From the NCBI RefSeq assembly GCF_025153475.1, contig NZ_JANZXA010000001.1, forward strand, positions 434,001-498,000: DNA of 64,000 bases, in the 5' to 3' direction. Shown here in pieces: positions 1 to 9,560 of the stretch. How positions within the stretch are numbered: the first letter of the stretch is position 1; each line of letters starts with the position of its first letter. Source of the stretch: Novosphingobium mangrovisedimenti. GTDB lineage: Bacteria; Pseudomonadota; Alphaproteobacteria; Sphingomonadales; Sphingomonadaceae. Under the pieces are notes generated by a model. The model was not told the DNA's origin. It did no database searches and saw only the letters and a program-made list of their open reading frames with translations. The position numbers and the translations under genes were made by a program.

Positions 1-827
<827 letters not shown>

Positions 828-872
828 AGGCGGGGGGCGCGCCTGCATAGCGCGTCCTCGCCAGAGGATGGC

Positions 873-1020
873 CTAGGACGGATCGACATTCAGCCCTGAC
901 GGCCTGCAAATGGCGCTTTTCCGCGCTTCCGGTGCTCACGTACTAAAAGTACGCTGCGCTCCGGATCCCGTAAAAACACCATTTTCGGCTCGCCATCTTC
1001 TGAATGTCGATCCGTCCTAG
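873..1020. repeat. 148-bp MITE-like palindromic repeat, copy 1
   Basis: The element has perfect 20-bp terminal inverted repeats beginning CTAGGACGGATCGACATTCA. The interior is an imperfect palindrome around a central ACGTACTAAAAGTACG hairpin. A second copy with the same length and a single base difference (G for A at position 6) lies at 62528-62675 in the same orientation. It has no coding capacity, so it would need a transposase in trans. IS630-family elements are known to target the TA of CTAG, and both ends here read CTAG. The right end supplies the TAG stop of the minus-strand transporter gene (bases 1017-1019). As a transcribed hairpin it could also act as a terminator between the converging genes. 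Confidence 0.85.
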
Positions 1021-1697
1021 GCGTCGAGCCGCCGTCCGAGCTTCACGAAGAACCAGATGAACGGCGGAACCATGATCGTGGAAAGCACGAGCTTGGAAAT
1101 GATCTGACCTTCCATGATCGAGACGATCGGCAGGTCCTGCCCGACGAAGGATATGGTGATGAACAGCACCGTATCGACAACCTGAGACAACAGGCTGGCG
1201 ACCCATGCGCGCAACAGTAGCAGGCCGCTACGTTCGTCCCCCAGCTTCTCTCCCGCCAGTTTCGAGAACAGGTAGACGTTGAGCGTCTGCGAGACGCCGT
1301 AGGAGACCAGACCGGCGAACTGCATCCGCGCGCCCTGCCCCAGCAGGCGGGCGAATGCCTCCTGATCGTTCCAGAACGGCGCGGGCGGAACCACGCGGAT
1401 CACGAAAGTCAGCAGCAGCATCGAGACGATCAGCGGGATGAAGCCGAAACGCACCAACCGGTTTGCCGCGTTCTTTCCGTGCAGCTCGGCAACCGCGCTC
1501 GACAGTACGACCAGAAGCAGGAACGCGAATATCCCGGACTCGACGGCGAGATCGCCCAGCATCGGCCAGTGGCCGAGCGACGCGAGCTTGGTGCCCAGCA
1601 CGCCAGCCAGCACGACCAGCCCCCCATAGAGCAGCGAGAAGACGAACAGCGAGCGGGAAATGACGGGTGCGGGAGCTGAAGCCTGATTCATGACCAT
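1017..1697 (-). CDS. yhhQ: Queuosine precursor transporter, YhhQ/DUF165 (VUT) family
   Basis: A 226-residue integral membrane protein with about six hydrophobic segments. It matches the DUF165/VUT family, whose members import queuosine precursors (preQ0/preQ1) for tRNA modification. Family-like features are the AELHGKNAAN stretch, the GVSQTLNVYLFSKL helix and the SLLSQVVDTVLFITISF helix with its Gln and Asp. The two leading methionines (MVM) leave the exact start uncertain by two codons. The TAG stop is contributed by the terminal CTAG of the adjacent palindromic repeat, so the C-terminus may have been trimmed by the insertion. The gene is divergent from the nucleoside transporter 97 bases away. 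The substrate is inferred from family membership only. Confidence 0.85.
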   Translation of the reverse strand: MVMNQASAPAPVISRSLFVFSLLYGGLVVLAGVLGTKLASLGHWPMLGDLAVESGIFAFLLLVVLSSAVAELHGKNAANRLVRFGFIPLIVSMLLLTFVIRVVPPAPFWNDQEAFARLLGQGARMQFAGLVSYGVSQTLNVYLFSKLAGEKLGDERSGLLLLRAWVASLLSQVVDTVLFITISFVGQDLPIVSIMEGQIISKLVLSTIMVPPFIWFFVKLGRRLDA

Positions 1698-1794
1698 GCT
1701 CTAACCGGCCCGAGACAAATGCACTAGCCGTCTTGCACCCGCCTCGATAGGTTCCTCCGATTCCTCTCGCATTTCACGAAAGATCCGCGCCTCG

Positions 1795-3120
1795 ATGCAT
1801 GTCGCCTACAGCCTGCTCGGCATCGTTCTCATCATGGCGGCAGCCTTCCTGCTTTCCACCGACCGCAAGGCGATCCGCCTGCGGGTGGTGGGCGCGGCCT
1901 TCGCGCTGCAGGCGGGCCTTGCCGCTCTCGTCCTCTACGTTCCCTTCGGCAACCGCGTCCTGCGTGGGGCGGCCTCGGGCGTGGAGAGCCTGCTCGGCTA
2001 TGCTCATGCCGGGATCGACTTCCTGTTCGGCCCGATCGCCTCGGCCGAGATCGGCGGCACCAGCTTCGCGATTTCGGCGCTGCCGGTCATCATCTTCTTC
2101 GCCTCGCTGATCTCGATCCTCTACTACCTGAAGATCATGCCGCTGGTGATCCACTGGATCGGCGGCGCGCTGGAGAAGGTGACCGGGATCAGCAAGGTGG
2201 AAAGCCTGTGCGCGGCCTCCAACATCTTCGTTGGCCAGAGCGAGAGCCCGCTGGTGATCCGGCCCTACCTGGCCAGCCTCAATCCCTCGCAGCTGTTCTG
2301 CGTGATGACGGTCGGTCTGGCCGGTGTCGCCGGCACGATCCTGGCCGCCTATGCGAGCATGGGCATCCGCATCGACTATCTCGTCGCCGCCGCCTTCATG
2401 TCGGCGCCCGGCGGCATCTTCATGGCCAAGATGATCATGCCCGACCCGCGCGGGCCCCACCCGGACGAAAGCAACGTCCACGAAGGCTCCTCACCCCCCG
2501 CCGGCATGGCCGCCGCCGCGCTCAACCGCGAGGACGTGACACACCAGCCCGGCGTCCACGTCGAAGAGCCCGAACCCGTCGAACACGACGAGGAAAAACC
2601 CGCCAACCTCATCATGGCAGCCTCGCAAGGCGCGCAGACCGGCGTCAAGCTGGCCGTGGCTGTCGGCGCCATGGTCCTGGCTTTCGTCGCCCTGATCGCG
2701 CTCGCCAACGGCATCGTCGGCTGGGCGGCAGGACTGTTCGGGTTCCAGGACGTGACGTTCCAGTCGCTACTGGGCTACGTCTTCGCACCGATCTTCTACC
2801 TGCTCGCCGCGCCCGACTGGACAGAGGCGATGCACGCGGGCGGCCTGTTCGGCACCAAGATCGTGCTCAACGAATTCGTCTCGTTCATCGAACTGGGCAA
2901 GGATTCGATGCTGTCGCAGCGCACCGTGGCCGTCGTCACGTTCGCGCTGTGCGGTTTCGCCAACTTCTCCTCGATCGCGATCCAGATGGCCGTGACCGGC
3001 GGCCTCGCACCCAACCAGCGCCCGACGATCGCAAGGCTGGGCATCCGTGCACTGGCCGCCGGCAGCCTCTCCAACCTGATGAGCGCGGCGCTGGCGGGGC
3101 TGTTCCTGGGCATGGCCTGA
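1795..3120 (+). CDS. Concentrative nucleoside transporter (CNT/NupC family)
   Basis: A 441-residue inner membrane protein with many hydrophobic helices. It contains the CNT signature regions: the GQSESPLVIRPYL segment (nucleoside-binding loop of the first re-entrant hairpin), GGIFMAKMIMP, GTKIVLNEFVSFIEL and the late CGFANFSSIAIQMAVTGGLAPNQRP segment. These fit a proton- or sodium-coupled nucleoside importer. The middle part carries an acidic, proline-rich cytoplasmic loop at about residues 220-275, a common length variation. The start is the ATG before MHVAYSLLG. It reads away from the YhhQ-type gene and appears monocistronic. Family assignment is strong, but the exact substrate is unknown. 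Confidence 0.9.
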   Translation: MHVAYSLLGIVLIMAAAFLLSTDRKAIRLRVVGAAFALQAGLAALVLYVPFGNRVLRGAASGVESLLGYAHAGIDFLFGPIASAEIGGTSFAISALPVIIFFASLISILYYLKIMPLVIHWIGGALEKVTGISKVESLCAASNIFVGQSESPLVIRPYLASLNPSQLFCVMTVGLAGVAGTILAAYASMGIRIDYLVAAAFMSAPGGIFMAKMIMPDPRGPHPDESNVHEGSSPPAGMAAAALNREDVTHQPGVHVEEPEPVEHDEEKPANLIMAASQGAQTGVKLAVAVGAMVLAFVALIALANGIVGWAAGLFGFQDVTFQSLLGYVFAPIFYLLAAPDWTEAMHAGGLFGTKIVLNEFVSFIELGKDSMLSQRTVAVVTFALCGFANFSSIAIQMAVTGGLAPNQRPTIARLGIRALAAGSLSNLMSAALAGLFLGMA

Positions 3121-3219
3121 GCCAAGCGCCCCGGCGATCTTGCCGACATTCGTCTGGACAATCGCCAAAGGCAGCGCTTCCTTTCTCCCATCGCCGTCAG
3201 AGCCGGTCCGGAGAGAGCC

Positions 3220-3999
3220 ATGAAACCCGAGGAATTTCGCAACACCTACGGCCCGGTCGCTCTCGTGACCGGTGCCTCGTCGGGAATCGGGCTGGCATTT
3301 GCAGAGGAGCTGGCGGCACGAGGCTTCGATCTGGTGCTGGTCGCCCGGCGCACCGACCGGCTTGAAGCCCTTGCACAGCGGCTGCTGAGTTCGTGCGGCG
3401 TGCGCACCCGGGTGATCGGCGCCGATCTGTCCGATCCCGATGCCCCGGCCCGCCTGCTGACCGAAACCGAAGGGACCGACATCGGCCTCGTGATCAGCAA
3501 TGCCGGTTTCAACATCAAGGGTGCGTTCGAGACCAAGGACGCCTCGGCCATGGCCAGGATGCTCACCGTCAACTGCCACGCGCCCATGCAGCTTGCCCAC
3601 GGCTTCATCCCTCGCCTGAAAGCGCGGGGCCGCGGCGGCATCGTGTTCACGGCCTCGGTCGAGGGGCTGATCGGCTGCCCCTATTCGACCGCCTATTCGG
3701 CCTCGAAAGCGCTTGTCGTCTCGCTTGGCGAAGGCCTGTGGGGGGAACTGCAGGGCACGGGCATAGACGTTCTTACGCTATGCCCCGGCGCCACCGAAAG
3801 CGAGGCGACGGCAAACCTAAACGGTATAACCAACCTGCAGCCCGCCGCGGAAGTCGCCCGCCTCACGCTCGACAACCTGCGCGAGGGGCCCACCTACATT
3901 CCCCATGCGCACTATCGCGGCATGTTCGAGCACTTGCGCAGCCTGCCGCGGCGTGAAGCCCTGGCGAGCATGGCACAAGGCATGAAAGACCTGGCCTGA
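3220..3999 (+). CDS. Short-chain dehydrogenase/reductase (SDR)
   Basis: A 259-residue classical SDR. It has the Rossmann motif TGASSGIG near residue 18, the NAG motif (SNAGFN), a serine in TASVEG and the catalytic YSASK. ARRTDRLEAL after the second strand suggests NADP preference. It would be a cytosolic NAD(P)-dependent oxidoreductase of the DltE-like subgroup, with an unknown substrate. The ATG is preceded by a GGAGAGAGCC ribosome binding site. It follows the nucleoside transporter by 99 bases on the same strand. No partner gene clarifies its pathway. Confidence 0.85.
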   Translation: MKPEEFRNTYGPVALVTGASSGIGLAFAEELAARGFDLVLVARRTDRLEALAQRLLSSCGVRTRVIGADLSDPDAPARLLTETEGTDIGLVISNAGFNIKGAFETKDASAMARMLTVNCHAPMQLAHGFIPRLKARGRGGIVFTASVEGLIGCPYSTAYSASKALVVSLGEGLWGELQGTGIDVLTLCPGATESEATANLNGITNLQPAAEVARLTLDNLREGPTYIPHAHYRGMFEHLRSLPRREALASMAQGMKDLA

Positions 4000-4514
4000 T
4001 CCCTGCCATCGGGCGCTCTGCAATCCGGCGCCACGCCTCCCGAGCGCAGGTGCACCACAGAGCCCGAGAGTATCACAGGCGCCCGCCTCTCAAGTATTTA
4101 TACACAGAAAAATAGCTAATTTTACTTACTTATGCGTGATTGCCTACTGAATTAAACGATTTAATGGACCTTCGTTCGAAATTTCGATTTCTAATGAAAA
4201 TCGTTTTCATAATATTTCGACCAATATTTTAACTTGTCTGAAGTTTTCCAGTATATAGATTCCAGTCAATACTTCCTCGAATCGTAGCATGCGACGAACG
4301 AGACAACCGTTGCAGGCAAGCCGCCGTTCGGCTGCCCCGACCCCAAGGCTCAGCATTGCGCTGCGCCGGCCGCCGCCTCTCCATACCCCCCCAGAGGCGG
4401 CGGTTCCGGGGCCCGGGAGCGCTGGCAAGGCGCAGACGAACTTCATGCCTTCTCCCGCCATTTCGTGCTATTCTGCCCAAGCCGCCACGGGGGAAACGAC
4501 CAAGGGGGAGCGCG
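4000..4514. promoter_or_regulatory. A+T-rich intergenic region with three tandem dyads
   Basis: This 515-base gap has a sharply A+T-rich core at about 4090-4275 inside G+C-rich surroundings. The core holds three successive short palindromes: ATTAAA-CGA-TTTAAT (4151-4165), TCGAAATTTCGA (4176-4187) and ATGAAAA-TCG-TTTTCAT (4194-4210). They look like transcription-factor operators or a silencer-bound region. No ORF with coding character is visible. The following gene starts at 4515 and has its own GGGGGA ribosome binding site. The function is inferred from symmetry alone. Confidence 0.45.
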
Positions 4515-4853
4515 ATGCTCACAGACTCGAATGTTCGGCCCTACCAGTTCCAGCTCGCGCCCGACCGCCTGTGGCAGGCGATCAACCCCTGGACGTGGAA
4601 TCTGGACACCGGCCCCATCGGCTTGATCAACGTCAACATAGGCGCCACGAAGCGCCCCGAAACCGAACGTGCGATCCTCGATGAAGTCGGCAGCTACGGC
4701 AGGCAGATCGGGCACATCGGCGATGCGCTGGAAGTGCTGATCCGCCATCTCGACCTCAAGGACCTGGGCCAGTCGGAACAGGATGCGCTGGACGTCCTCA
4801 AGGGCGACCTGGCGCAGATCCGGGGCATCAAGGCGCGAGACAAGGGCTCATGA
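4515..4853 (+). CDS. Conserved hypothetical small protein
   Basis: A 112-residue, soluble, rather acidic protein with an aromatic segment (LWQAINPWTWNL) followed by a helical C-terminal half rich in leucine and charged residues. I do not recognise a named family. The chosen ATG has GGGGGA six bases upstream. Longer in-frame starts exist, but they would run through sequence with no coding character. Its last codons overlap the ATG of the next gene (ATGA at 4850-4853), which implies translational coupling with the L7/L12-like membrane protein. The function is unknown. Confidence 0.7.
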   Translation: MLTDSNVRPYQFQLAPDRLWQAINPWTWNLDTGPIGLINVNIGATKRPETERAILDEVGSYGRQIGHIGDALEVLIRHLDLKDLGQSEQDALDVLKGDLAQIRGIKARDKGS

Positions 4854-5137
4854 CCTTGAGCTGGCCACTGATCGCACTCGTCGCACTGGCCATCTTCGTG
4901 CTGGGCTGGCTCTCCGGGCGAACGTCCAGAACCGAACGCGACCTGTCAGGGCCACCCGCCACCTCGCAACCACCCACCCGGCAGCCTCGCCCGGATCCTG
5001 GCCCCTCGGTCCGGGCCGAGATCGAGGCCGCGATCGCCGAAGGGCGCAAGATCGAGGCGATCAAGCTCCTTCGCGAAGCCACCGGCATGGGCCTCAAGGA
5101 AGCGAAGGAAGCCGTTGAGGCGATGGAGCGTCGCTAG
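4850..5137 (+). CDS. Membrane-anchored L7/L12 C-terminal-like protein
   Basis: A 95-residue protein. One N-terminal transmembrane helix (LIALVALAIFVLGWLSG) is followed by a proline-rich linker and a C-terminal stretch, about residues 60-95, that matches the end of the ribosomal protein L7/L12 C-terminal domain (IEAIKLLREATGMGLKEAKEAVE). Such proteins are often annotated as ribosomal L7/L12, but the anchor and missing dimerisation domain argue against a ribosomal role. It overlaps the preceding gene by four bases (ATGA). Its partner and function are unknown. Confidence 0.75.
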   Translation: MTLSWPLIALVALAIFVLGWLSGRTSRTERDLSGPPATSQPPTRQPRPDPGPSVRAEIEAAIAEGRKIEAIKLLREATGMGLKEAKEAVEAMERR

Positions 5138-5140
5138 AGC

Positions 5141-5572
5141 CTAGATCGCCGCGAACACGGCCAGCGCAATATCGACCCACAGCGCGAGCACAAATACCGC
5201 GCCCAGCGAGAAAGCCAGCCCCCGGGGGCCCGGGTTGTTGGTCGTCATGTGCACGACGCTCTGCACGATGCGAGCGCCTGCGAAACTCCAGGCGAAGATC
5301 AGCGTCCACAGCCCGACCGCGCCCATGACAAAGGCCGTGATGCAGGCCGCGTAGAACAGCGTTGGCAGTTCGAACAGATTGTCCCAGTGACGCGCTGCCG
5401 CGGTCGCCGCCTCGGGCTCGGGTGCACCTAGATGCGCCCGGTAGAAATCCGGGTCCTGCCCCGCCTTCACGGCTGCCCCGCGCGCAATCGCCATTTTCAC
5501 GAACGCGACAAAGGTCAGTGCGACGACAGTGAGCACCGGCAAAAAGATCAAGGTCTGGCTGGTGGCGTGCAT
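5141..5572 (-). CDS. MAPEG family membrane protein
   Basis: A 143-residue protein with four hydrophobic helices, typical of the MAPEG family (membrane-associated proteins in eicosanoid and glutathione metabolism). The RHWDNLFELPTLFYA segment is the family's NLFE-type signature. The frame continues upstream, but MHATSQTLIFLPVL is the natural start because the first helix begins directly after it. Bacterial members generally lack a proven substrate, so a glutathione-linked role is only family inference. It converges on the L7/L12-like gene with three bases between the stops. Confidence 0.82.
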   Translation of the reverse strand: MHATSQTLIFLPVLTVVALTFVAFVKMAIARGAAVKAGQDPDFYRAHLGAPEPEAATAAARHWDNLFELPTLFYAACITAFVMGAVGLWTLIFAWSFAGARIVQSVVHMTTNNPGPRGLAFSLGAVFVLALWVDIALAVFAAI

Positions 5573-5712
5573 GCGTGTTTCTCCCCCATATTCCCATCTG
5601 GCCGGAAGGATGCCCAAGCCGGAACACGCCCGCAAGCGCGACGGAGCGCAGCAGGAGGCCGCTCGCCTTACTCTGTCAGCCGAAAGACAGGCCCCTCGGA
5701 CAGGGCCACCTG

Positions 5713-5958
5713 TCAGTTGCCGGCAGTCTCGTCCGCGGGAACATTGGTCATCGGGGTCGTCGGCAAGTCGACCGGCACCTTGGGGCCTTCCGGCTCGACC
5801 GCCCATTCGGTCGACTGCCCGGTGGGCTCCGGCGCAGCAACGATGTCGCTGGTGTCGCCCGAAGGATCCCACAACCAGACCAGGAGAACCACGAGCAGAA
5901 GCAGGATGATGATGATCCAGAACCACTTGGCGCGGCCGGTAGGCGCAGGATCGGCCAT
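5713..5958 (-). CDS. Small single-span membrane protein, hypothetical
   Basis: An 81-residue protein beginning MADPAPTGRAKW, with one strong transmembrane helix (WIIIILLLLVVLLVWLW) and an acidic, proline-rich tail that would face the periplasm or cytoplasm. The reading frame extends further upstream but without a plausible coding pattern, so the start at 5958 is preferred. It is transcribed in the same direction as the MAPEG gene 140 bases downstream. No family is recognised. Confidence 0.6.
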   Translation of the reverse strand: MADPAPTGRAKWFWIIIILLLLVVLLVWLWDPSGDTSDIVAAPEPTGQSTEWAVEPEGPKVPVDLPTTPMTNVPADETAGN

Positions 5959-6263
5959 GAGCACTCTCCCTTGTAAAGCGGGTGCAAAACACTGCACTGA
6001 TGCAAAGCGGGTGGTAGCAAAAAGTTCCCCCCCTACACAATCGGCATCTCTACACCCGGCTGCATCGTGCCGTCCACGCGCACCCGCAAAAGCGGAACTG
6101 CCGATTACCAAATATTAACCACATCCCATTAGCTACCGGCATTGGAAAACCGTGGACTGCGGCCGGACATGGCAGTGCGCCAGAAACGGCATACACGACG
6201 TCGGAATCCGGTTGAGATCAGCGCCTGCACACGTGTGCTGCTGCATGAAGGTTATGAGTTAGA
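5959..6263. promoter_or_regulatory. Divergent intergenic region before the type I secretion genes
   Basis: This 305-base gap separates a minus-strand membrane protein from the plus-strand ABC secretion gene, so it should hold both promoters. A short direct repeat, GCAAAGCGGGTGG-like, occurs near 5976 and 6002. An A+T-richer patch at about 6105-6125 (CCAAATATTAACCAC) is the best place for promoter elements. I see no clear -35/-10 pair and no RNA gene. Confidence 0.35.
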
Positions 6264-8000
6264 ATGGCCTTAGCTTTTCGAGGACAGACGGACGGCCCGC
6301 TCTACCAGTCGCTGAAAAAGGCGCGGACCGGCATCATCTCCGTAGTACTGCTCAGCGTACTGCTCAACATCCTGCTGCTCGGCGGGTCGATCTACATGAT
6401 GCTGGTCTATGACGAAGTGCTGCCCAGCCACAGCATGCCGACGCTTTTCGGACTGCTGCTGATGATCACGGTCGTCTATGCTTTCCAGAGCCTGTTCCAC
6501 ATCCTGCGAAGCAATATCCTGACACAGATCGCGGGTTCGATGGACCTCGAGATGGCCCCCCGCATCCAACAGGCGATCAGCCATCTTGCCGTCAACGGGC
6601 ATAGCGACGTCGAAGCCATGCTGCCGGTTCGCGACATCGACCAGATCCGCTCCTTCCTGGCTTCGCCCGGGCCGACCGCCCTCATCGACCTGCCCTGGAT
6701 CCTGTTCTTCCTCGTATTCATCTCGATGCTGCACATCTGGCTGGGCGTGACCGTCCTGGCAGGCGCCATCGTCATGATCGGCCTGACCGTGCTCAACGCC
6801 CGCCTGACCGCCACCGGGGTCCGCGAGCTGGCCAGCATGTCGGCGACGCGCTCGGCGATCGCCGAGGCGAACCGCCGCCACGCCGAAACCCTGCGGGCGC
6901 TCGGCATGGAAGGCCGGATCAACGATCACTGGCTCTCGGTCAATTCCGTGTATCTGGACCGGCAGCAGCACTTCTCGCGGCTTGCCGGCCTGCTCGGCGG
7001 CGCCAGCAAGGGCTTTCGCCAGTTCCTGCAATCGGCCGTGCTGACCGTGGGCGCCCTGCTCGTCATTCGCGGCGAGGCTTCGGGCGGCATCATATTCGCA
7101 AGTTCGATATTGTCCGCCCGTGCGCTCGGCCCGGTCGATCAGGCCATTGCCAACTGGCGCGGTTTCGCCGGCGCGCGCGATGCCTGGCGGCGGCTCAACA
7201 CCCTGATCGCCCGGCTTCCGGATCACGCCGAAATCACCCAGTTGCCCGCGCCCAAAAACGAACTCACGGTGGAAGCCCTCACGCTTGGCCCGCCCGCGCT
7301 GGGCATGCCCACGCTTCGCAACATCAGCTTCTCGCTCTCCGCCGGCGACGGCATCGGCATCATCGGCCCCAGCGGCTCGGGCAAGTCGACGCTGGCCCGC
7401 GCCCTGACGGGGATCTGGCAGCCCATGGCCGGCAGCGTGCGCCTCGACGGTGCGACCATCGACCAGTGGAACTCGGACGAACTGGGCCGCCACATCGGCT
7501 ACCTGCCCCAGGACGTGCAGCTCTTCGACGGCACCGTCGCGCAGAACATTGCCCGCTTCGACCCGCACGCGACCAGCGATGACATCATCGCCGCGGCCCG
7601 CGCCGCCAATGCCCACGACCTGATCGTCCGGCTGCCCGACGGTTATGAAACCCCGGTGGGGTCCGACGGACTGGCGCTTTCTGGCGGCCAGCGCCAGCGG
7701 ATCGCCCTTGCCCGCGCCCTGTTTCGCGACCCCTTCCTGCTGGTGCTGGACGAGCCCAATGCCAATCTGGACAGCGAAGGCGATACCGCGCTGATCCAGG
7801 CGATCGAGAACGCGCGGCACCGCGGCGCCATCGTGGTCGTCATCGCGCACCGCCCGGTCGTCCTGAACGCGCTCGACTACGTCCTGTGCATCCACGGCGG
7901 CGTGGCGCGCGACTTCGGTCCGAAGAACGATGTGCTCTCGCGCGTCCTCTTGCCCAGCCAGCGCAATGCGCCACCCGTGCGCGTTGCCGCATCAGCCTGA
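6264..8000 (+). CDS. Type I secretion ABC permease/ATPase (PrtD/AtrD-like)
   Basis: A 578-residue half-transporter. It has an N-terminal membrane domain of about six helices (residues 20-310) and a C-terminal ATPase carrying GPSGSGKST (Walker A), LSGGQRQR (signature), LLVLDEPNANLD (Walker B) and an H-loop (VIAHRP). There is no N-terminal C39 peptidase-like domain, so it belongs to the PrtD type that exports RTX proteins with a C-terminal signal. Sphingan gene clusters carry a comparable pair (atrD, atrB). The adaptor gene follows 22 bases later. No TolC-like outer membrane factor lies nearby. The RTX protein at 44.9 kb is a plausible cargo. Confidence 0.92.
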   Translation: MALAFRGQTDGPLYQSLKKARTGIISVVLLSVLLNILLLGGSIYMMLVYDEVLPSHSMPTLFGLLLMITVVYAFQSLFHILRSNILTQIAGSMDLEMAPRIQQAISHLAVNGHSDVEAMLPVRDIDQIRSFLASPGPTALIDLPWILFFLVFISMLHIWLGVTVLAGAIVMIGLTVLNARLTATGVRELASMSATRSAIAEANRRHAETLRALGMEGRINDHWLSVNSVYLDRQQHFSRLAGLLGGASKGFRQFLQSAVLTVGALLVIRGEASGGIIFASSILSARALGPVDQAIANWRGFAGARDAWRRLNTLIARLPDHAEITQLPAPKNELTVEALTLGPPALGMPTLRNISFSLSAGDGIGIIGPSGSGKSTLARALTGIWQPMAGSVRLDGATIDQWNSDELGRHIGYLPQDVQLFDGTVAQNIARFDPHATSDDIIAAARAANAHDLIVRLPDGYETPVGSDGLALSGGQRQRIALARALFRDPFLLVLDEPNANLDSEGDTALIQAIENARHRGAIVVVIAHRPVVLNALDYVLCIHGGVARDFGPKNDVLSRVLLPSQRNAPPVRVAASA

Positions 8001-8022
8001 ACCGCCTGACAGGAACCCACCC

Positions 8023-9366
8023 ATGTCCACGATGCTGATGGAAATCGATACGGTCGAACGCGCCATCCACTCCGCCGACACGATGCGTGAAGGCATGTCC
8101 AAGACCGTTCGCACCGCCACGGCCTCTATCATCCTGTTCACGGTCGGAATCGTCGGGTCCGCAGCACTCCTGCCGATGGGCAGCGCGGTCGTCGGCTCGG
8201 GCGAGGTACAGGCGGAATCGCTCGTGAAGGAAATCTCGCACCCCACCGGCGGCGTGATCTCGGCCATGCTCGTCAAGGAAGGCGATCACGTCAAGAAAGG
8301 CGATGTCCTGATCCGTTTCGATTCGACGGTCAGCGGCGCCAACGCGGAATACTCGGGCATGACGGTGACCCAGCTGCTGGCCACGCGCGCCAGGCTTCAG
8401 GCGGTACAGCTCGCACGGCCTTCGATCACCTTCCCCGACGAACTGGCCAACAGCACCGACCCTGCCGCCAAGCAGGCCATGGAAGACCAGCAGCGCCTGT
8501 TCGAGCTGGACCAGCAGAAGAATGCCAGCATGCGCGCCCAGCTCACGCAGCGCATTGCCCAGTATCAGCAGGAAATCGTCGCCAGCCAGCGCCAGGCCGC
8601 GGCGATGAACCAGCAATACGCCCTGATCGTTCCCGAACGCGACGGCCTGCGCAAGTTGTGGGACAAGCGCCTGGTGTCGATCAACCGCCTCAACCAGATC
8701 GAGCGCACGGCGGTGGAACTGAAAGGCCAGTCCGCCTCCCTTTCCGCCCAGATGGCACAGAGCCGCGCCCGCATCGGCGAAGTACGCGAACAGATCCTGA
8801 ATATGGAACAGACCGTCCGGTCCGATGCCGGCACCCAGCTGATGACGGTGAATTCCCAGCTCAACGACCAGCGGGTGCGCGCCGCGTCCGCCAGCGACAC
8901 CTACGACCGCAGCGCCGTGCGCGCACCCTATGGCGGTGTGATCGACAAGCTGGCGTTCAACACCATCGGCAGCTTCGTTCCGCCGGCGCAGCAAATCGTC
9001 GAAATCGTGCCCGACGACGACAGGATGGAAGTGACCACGCAGATCAATCCGATGGACATCGATCAGGTCCGCGTCGGGCAGGACGCGCGCGTCCGCTTCA
9101 CGGCTTTCAGCGCCCCCTCGACCCCCGAAGTCACCGGCAAGGTGGTATTCGTGTCGGCCGACCGCGCGCAGGACAACCGCACGGGGATCAGCTACTATCG
9201 CGCCCGCATCGCCCTCACCCGCGACGACCTCAAGAAGATTGGCGATACGAAGCTGAAGTCCGGCATGCCCGCCGAAGTGTTCATCACCACCGGCTACAGG
9301 ACGATGCTGTCCTACATCACCAAGCCGCTACGCGACCAGTTCGCCCGGGCCTTCCTCGAAAGCTGA
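8023..9366 (+). CDS. Type I secretion periplasmic adaptor (HlyD/PrtE/AtrB-like)
   Basis: A 447-residue membrane fusion protein. It has one N-terminal transmembrane helix (residues 32-52), a lipoyl/barrel-sandwich half (VKEISHPTGGVISAMLVKEGDHVKKGDVLIRFD), a long alpha-helical hairpin rich in Gln and Arg (about residues 110-290), and the second beta domain with RAPYGGVIDKLAF. This architecture links an inner membrane ABC exporter to TolC. The start ATG at 8023 gives a normal family length; an upstream in-frame start would overlap the ATPase gene. It forms a two-gene operon with the ATPase. Confidence 0.92.
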   Translation: MSTMLMEIDTVERAIHSADTMREGMSKTVRTATASIILFTVGIVGSAALLPMGSAVVGSGEVQAESLVKEISHPTGGVISAMLVKEGDHVKKGDVLIRFDSTVSGANAEYSGMTVTQLLATRARLQAVQLARPSITFPDELANSTDPAAKQAMEDQQRLFELDQQKNASMRAQLTQRIAQYQQEIVASQRQAAAMNQQYALIVPERDGLRKLWDKRLVSINRLNQIERTAVELKGQSASLSAQMAQSRARIGEVREQILNMEQTVRSDAGTQLMTVNSQLNDQRVRAASASDTYDRSAVRAPYGGVIDKLAFNTIGSFVPPAQQIVEIVPDDDRMEVTTQINPMDIDQVRVGQDARVRFTAFSAPSTPEVTGKVVFVSADRAQDNRTGISYYRARIALTRDDLKKIGDTKLKSGMPAEVFITTGYRTMLSYITKPLRDQFARAFLES

Positions 9367-9560
9367 CCCTGAATTTGGCCGGATGATCGCGCGTCGGGCA
9401 GGCTTTCATGCTGCCACGACACCTTTGGCGACAAGGCCTTAGTAAAAAGATGTCGGTACTTTCGCCGGCCCTATCGCCCTACCGCATGCCGCAAGTTAAA
9501 GCATTTTTAACGCGGACGGCTGTAATGAATCCGCGATACCTTATCGAGGGAGCACATGCC

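Noticed and set aside
943..1206. Small open frame sharing its C-terminal residues with one at 62598-62828
   Set aside because: The shared residues are just the translation of the 148-bp repeat; there is no independent coding evidence.
6270..7895. Reverse-strand open frame opposite the type I secretion ATPase
   Set aside because: Shadow of a recognised gene; no motif and composition typical of an antisense frame.
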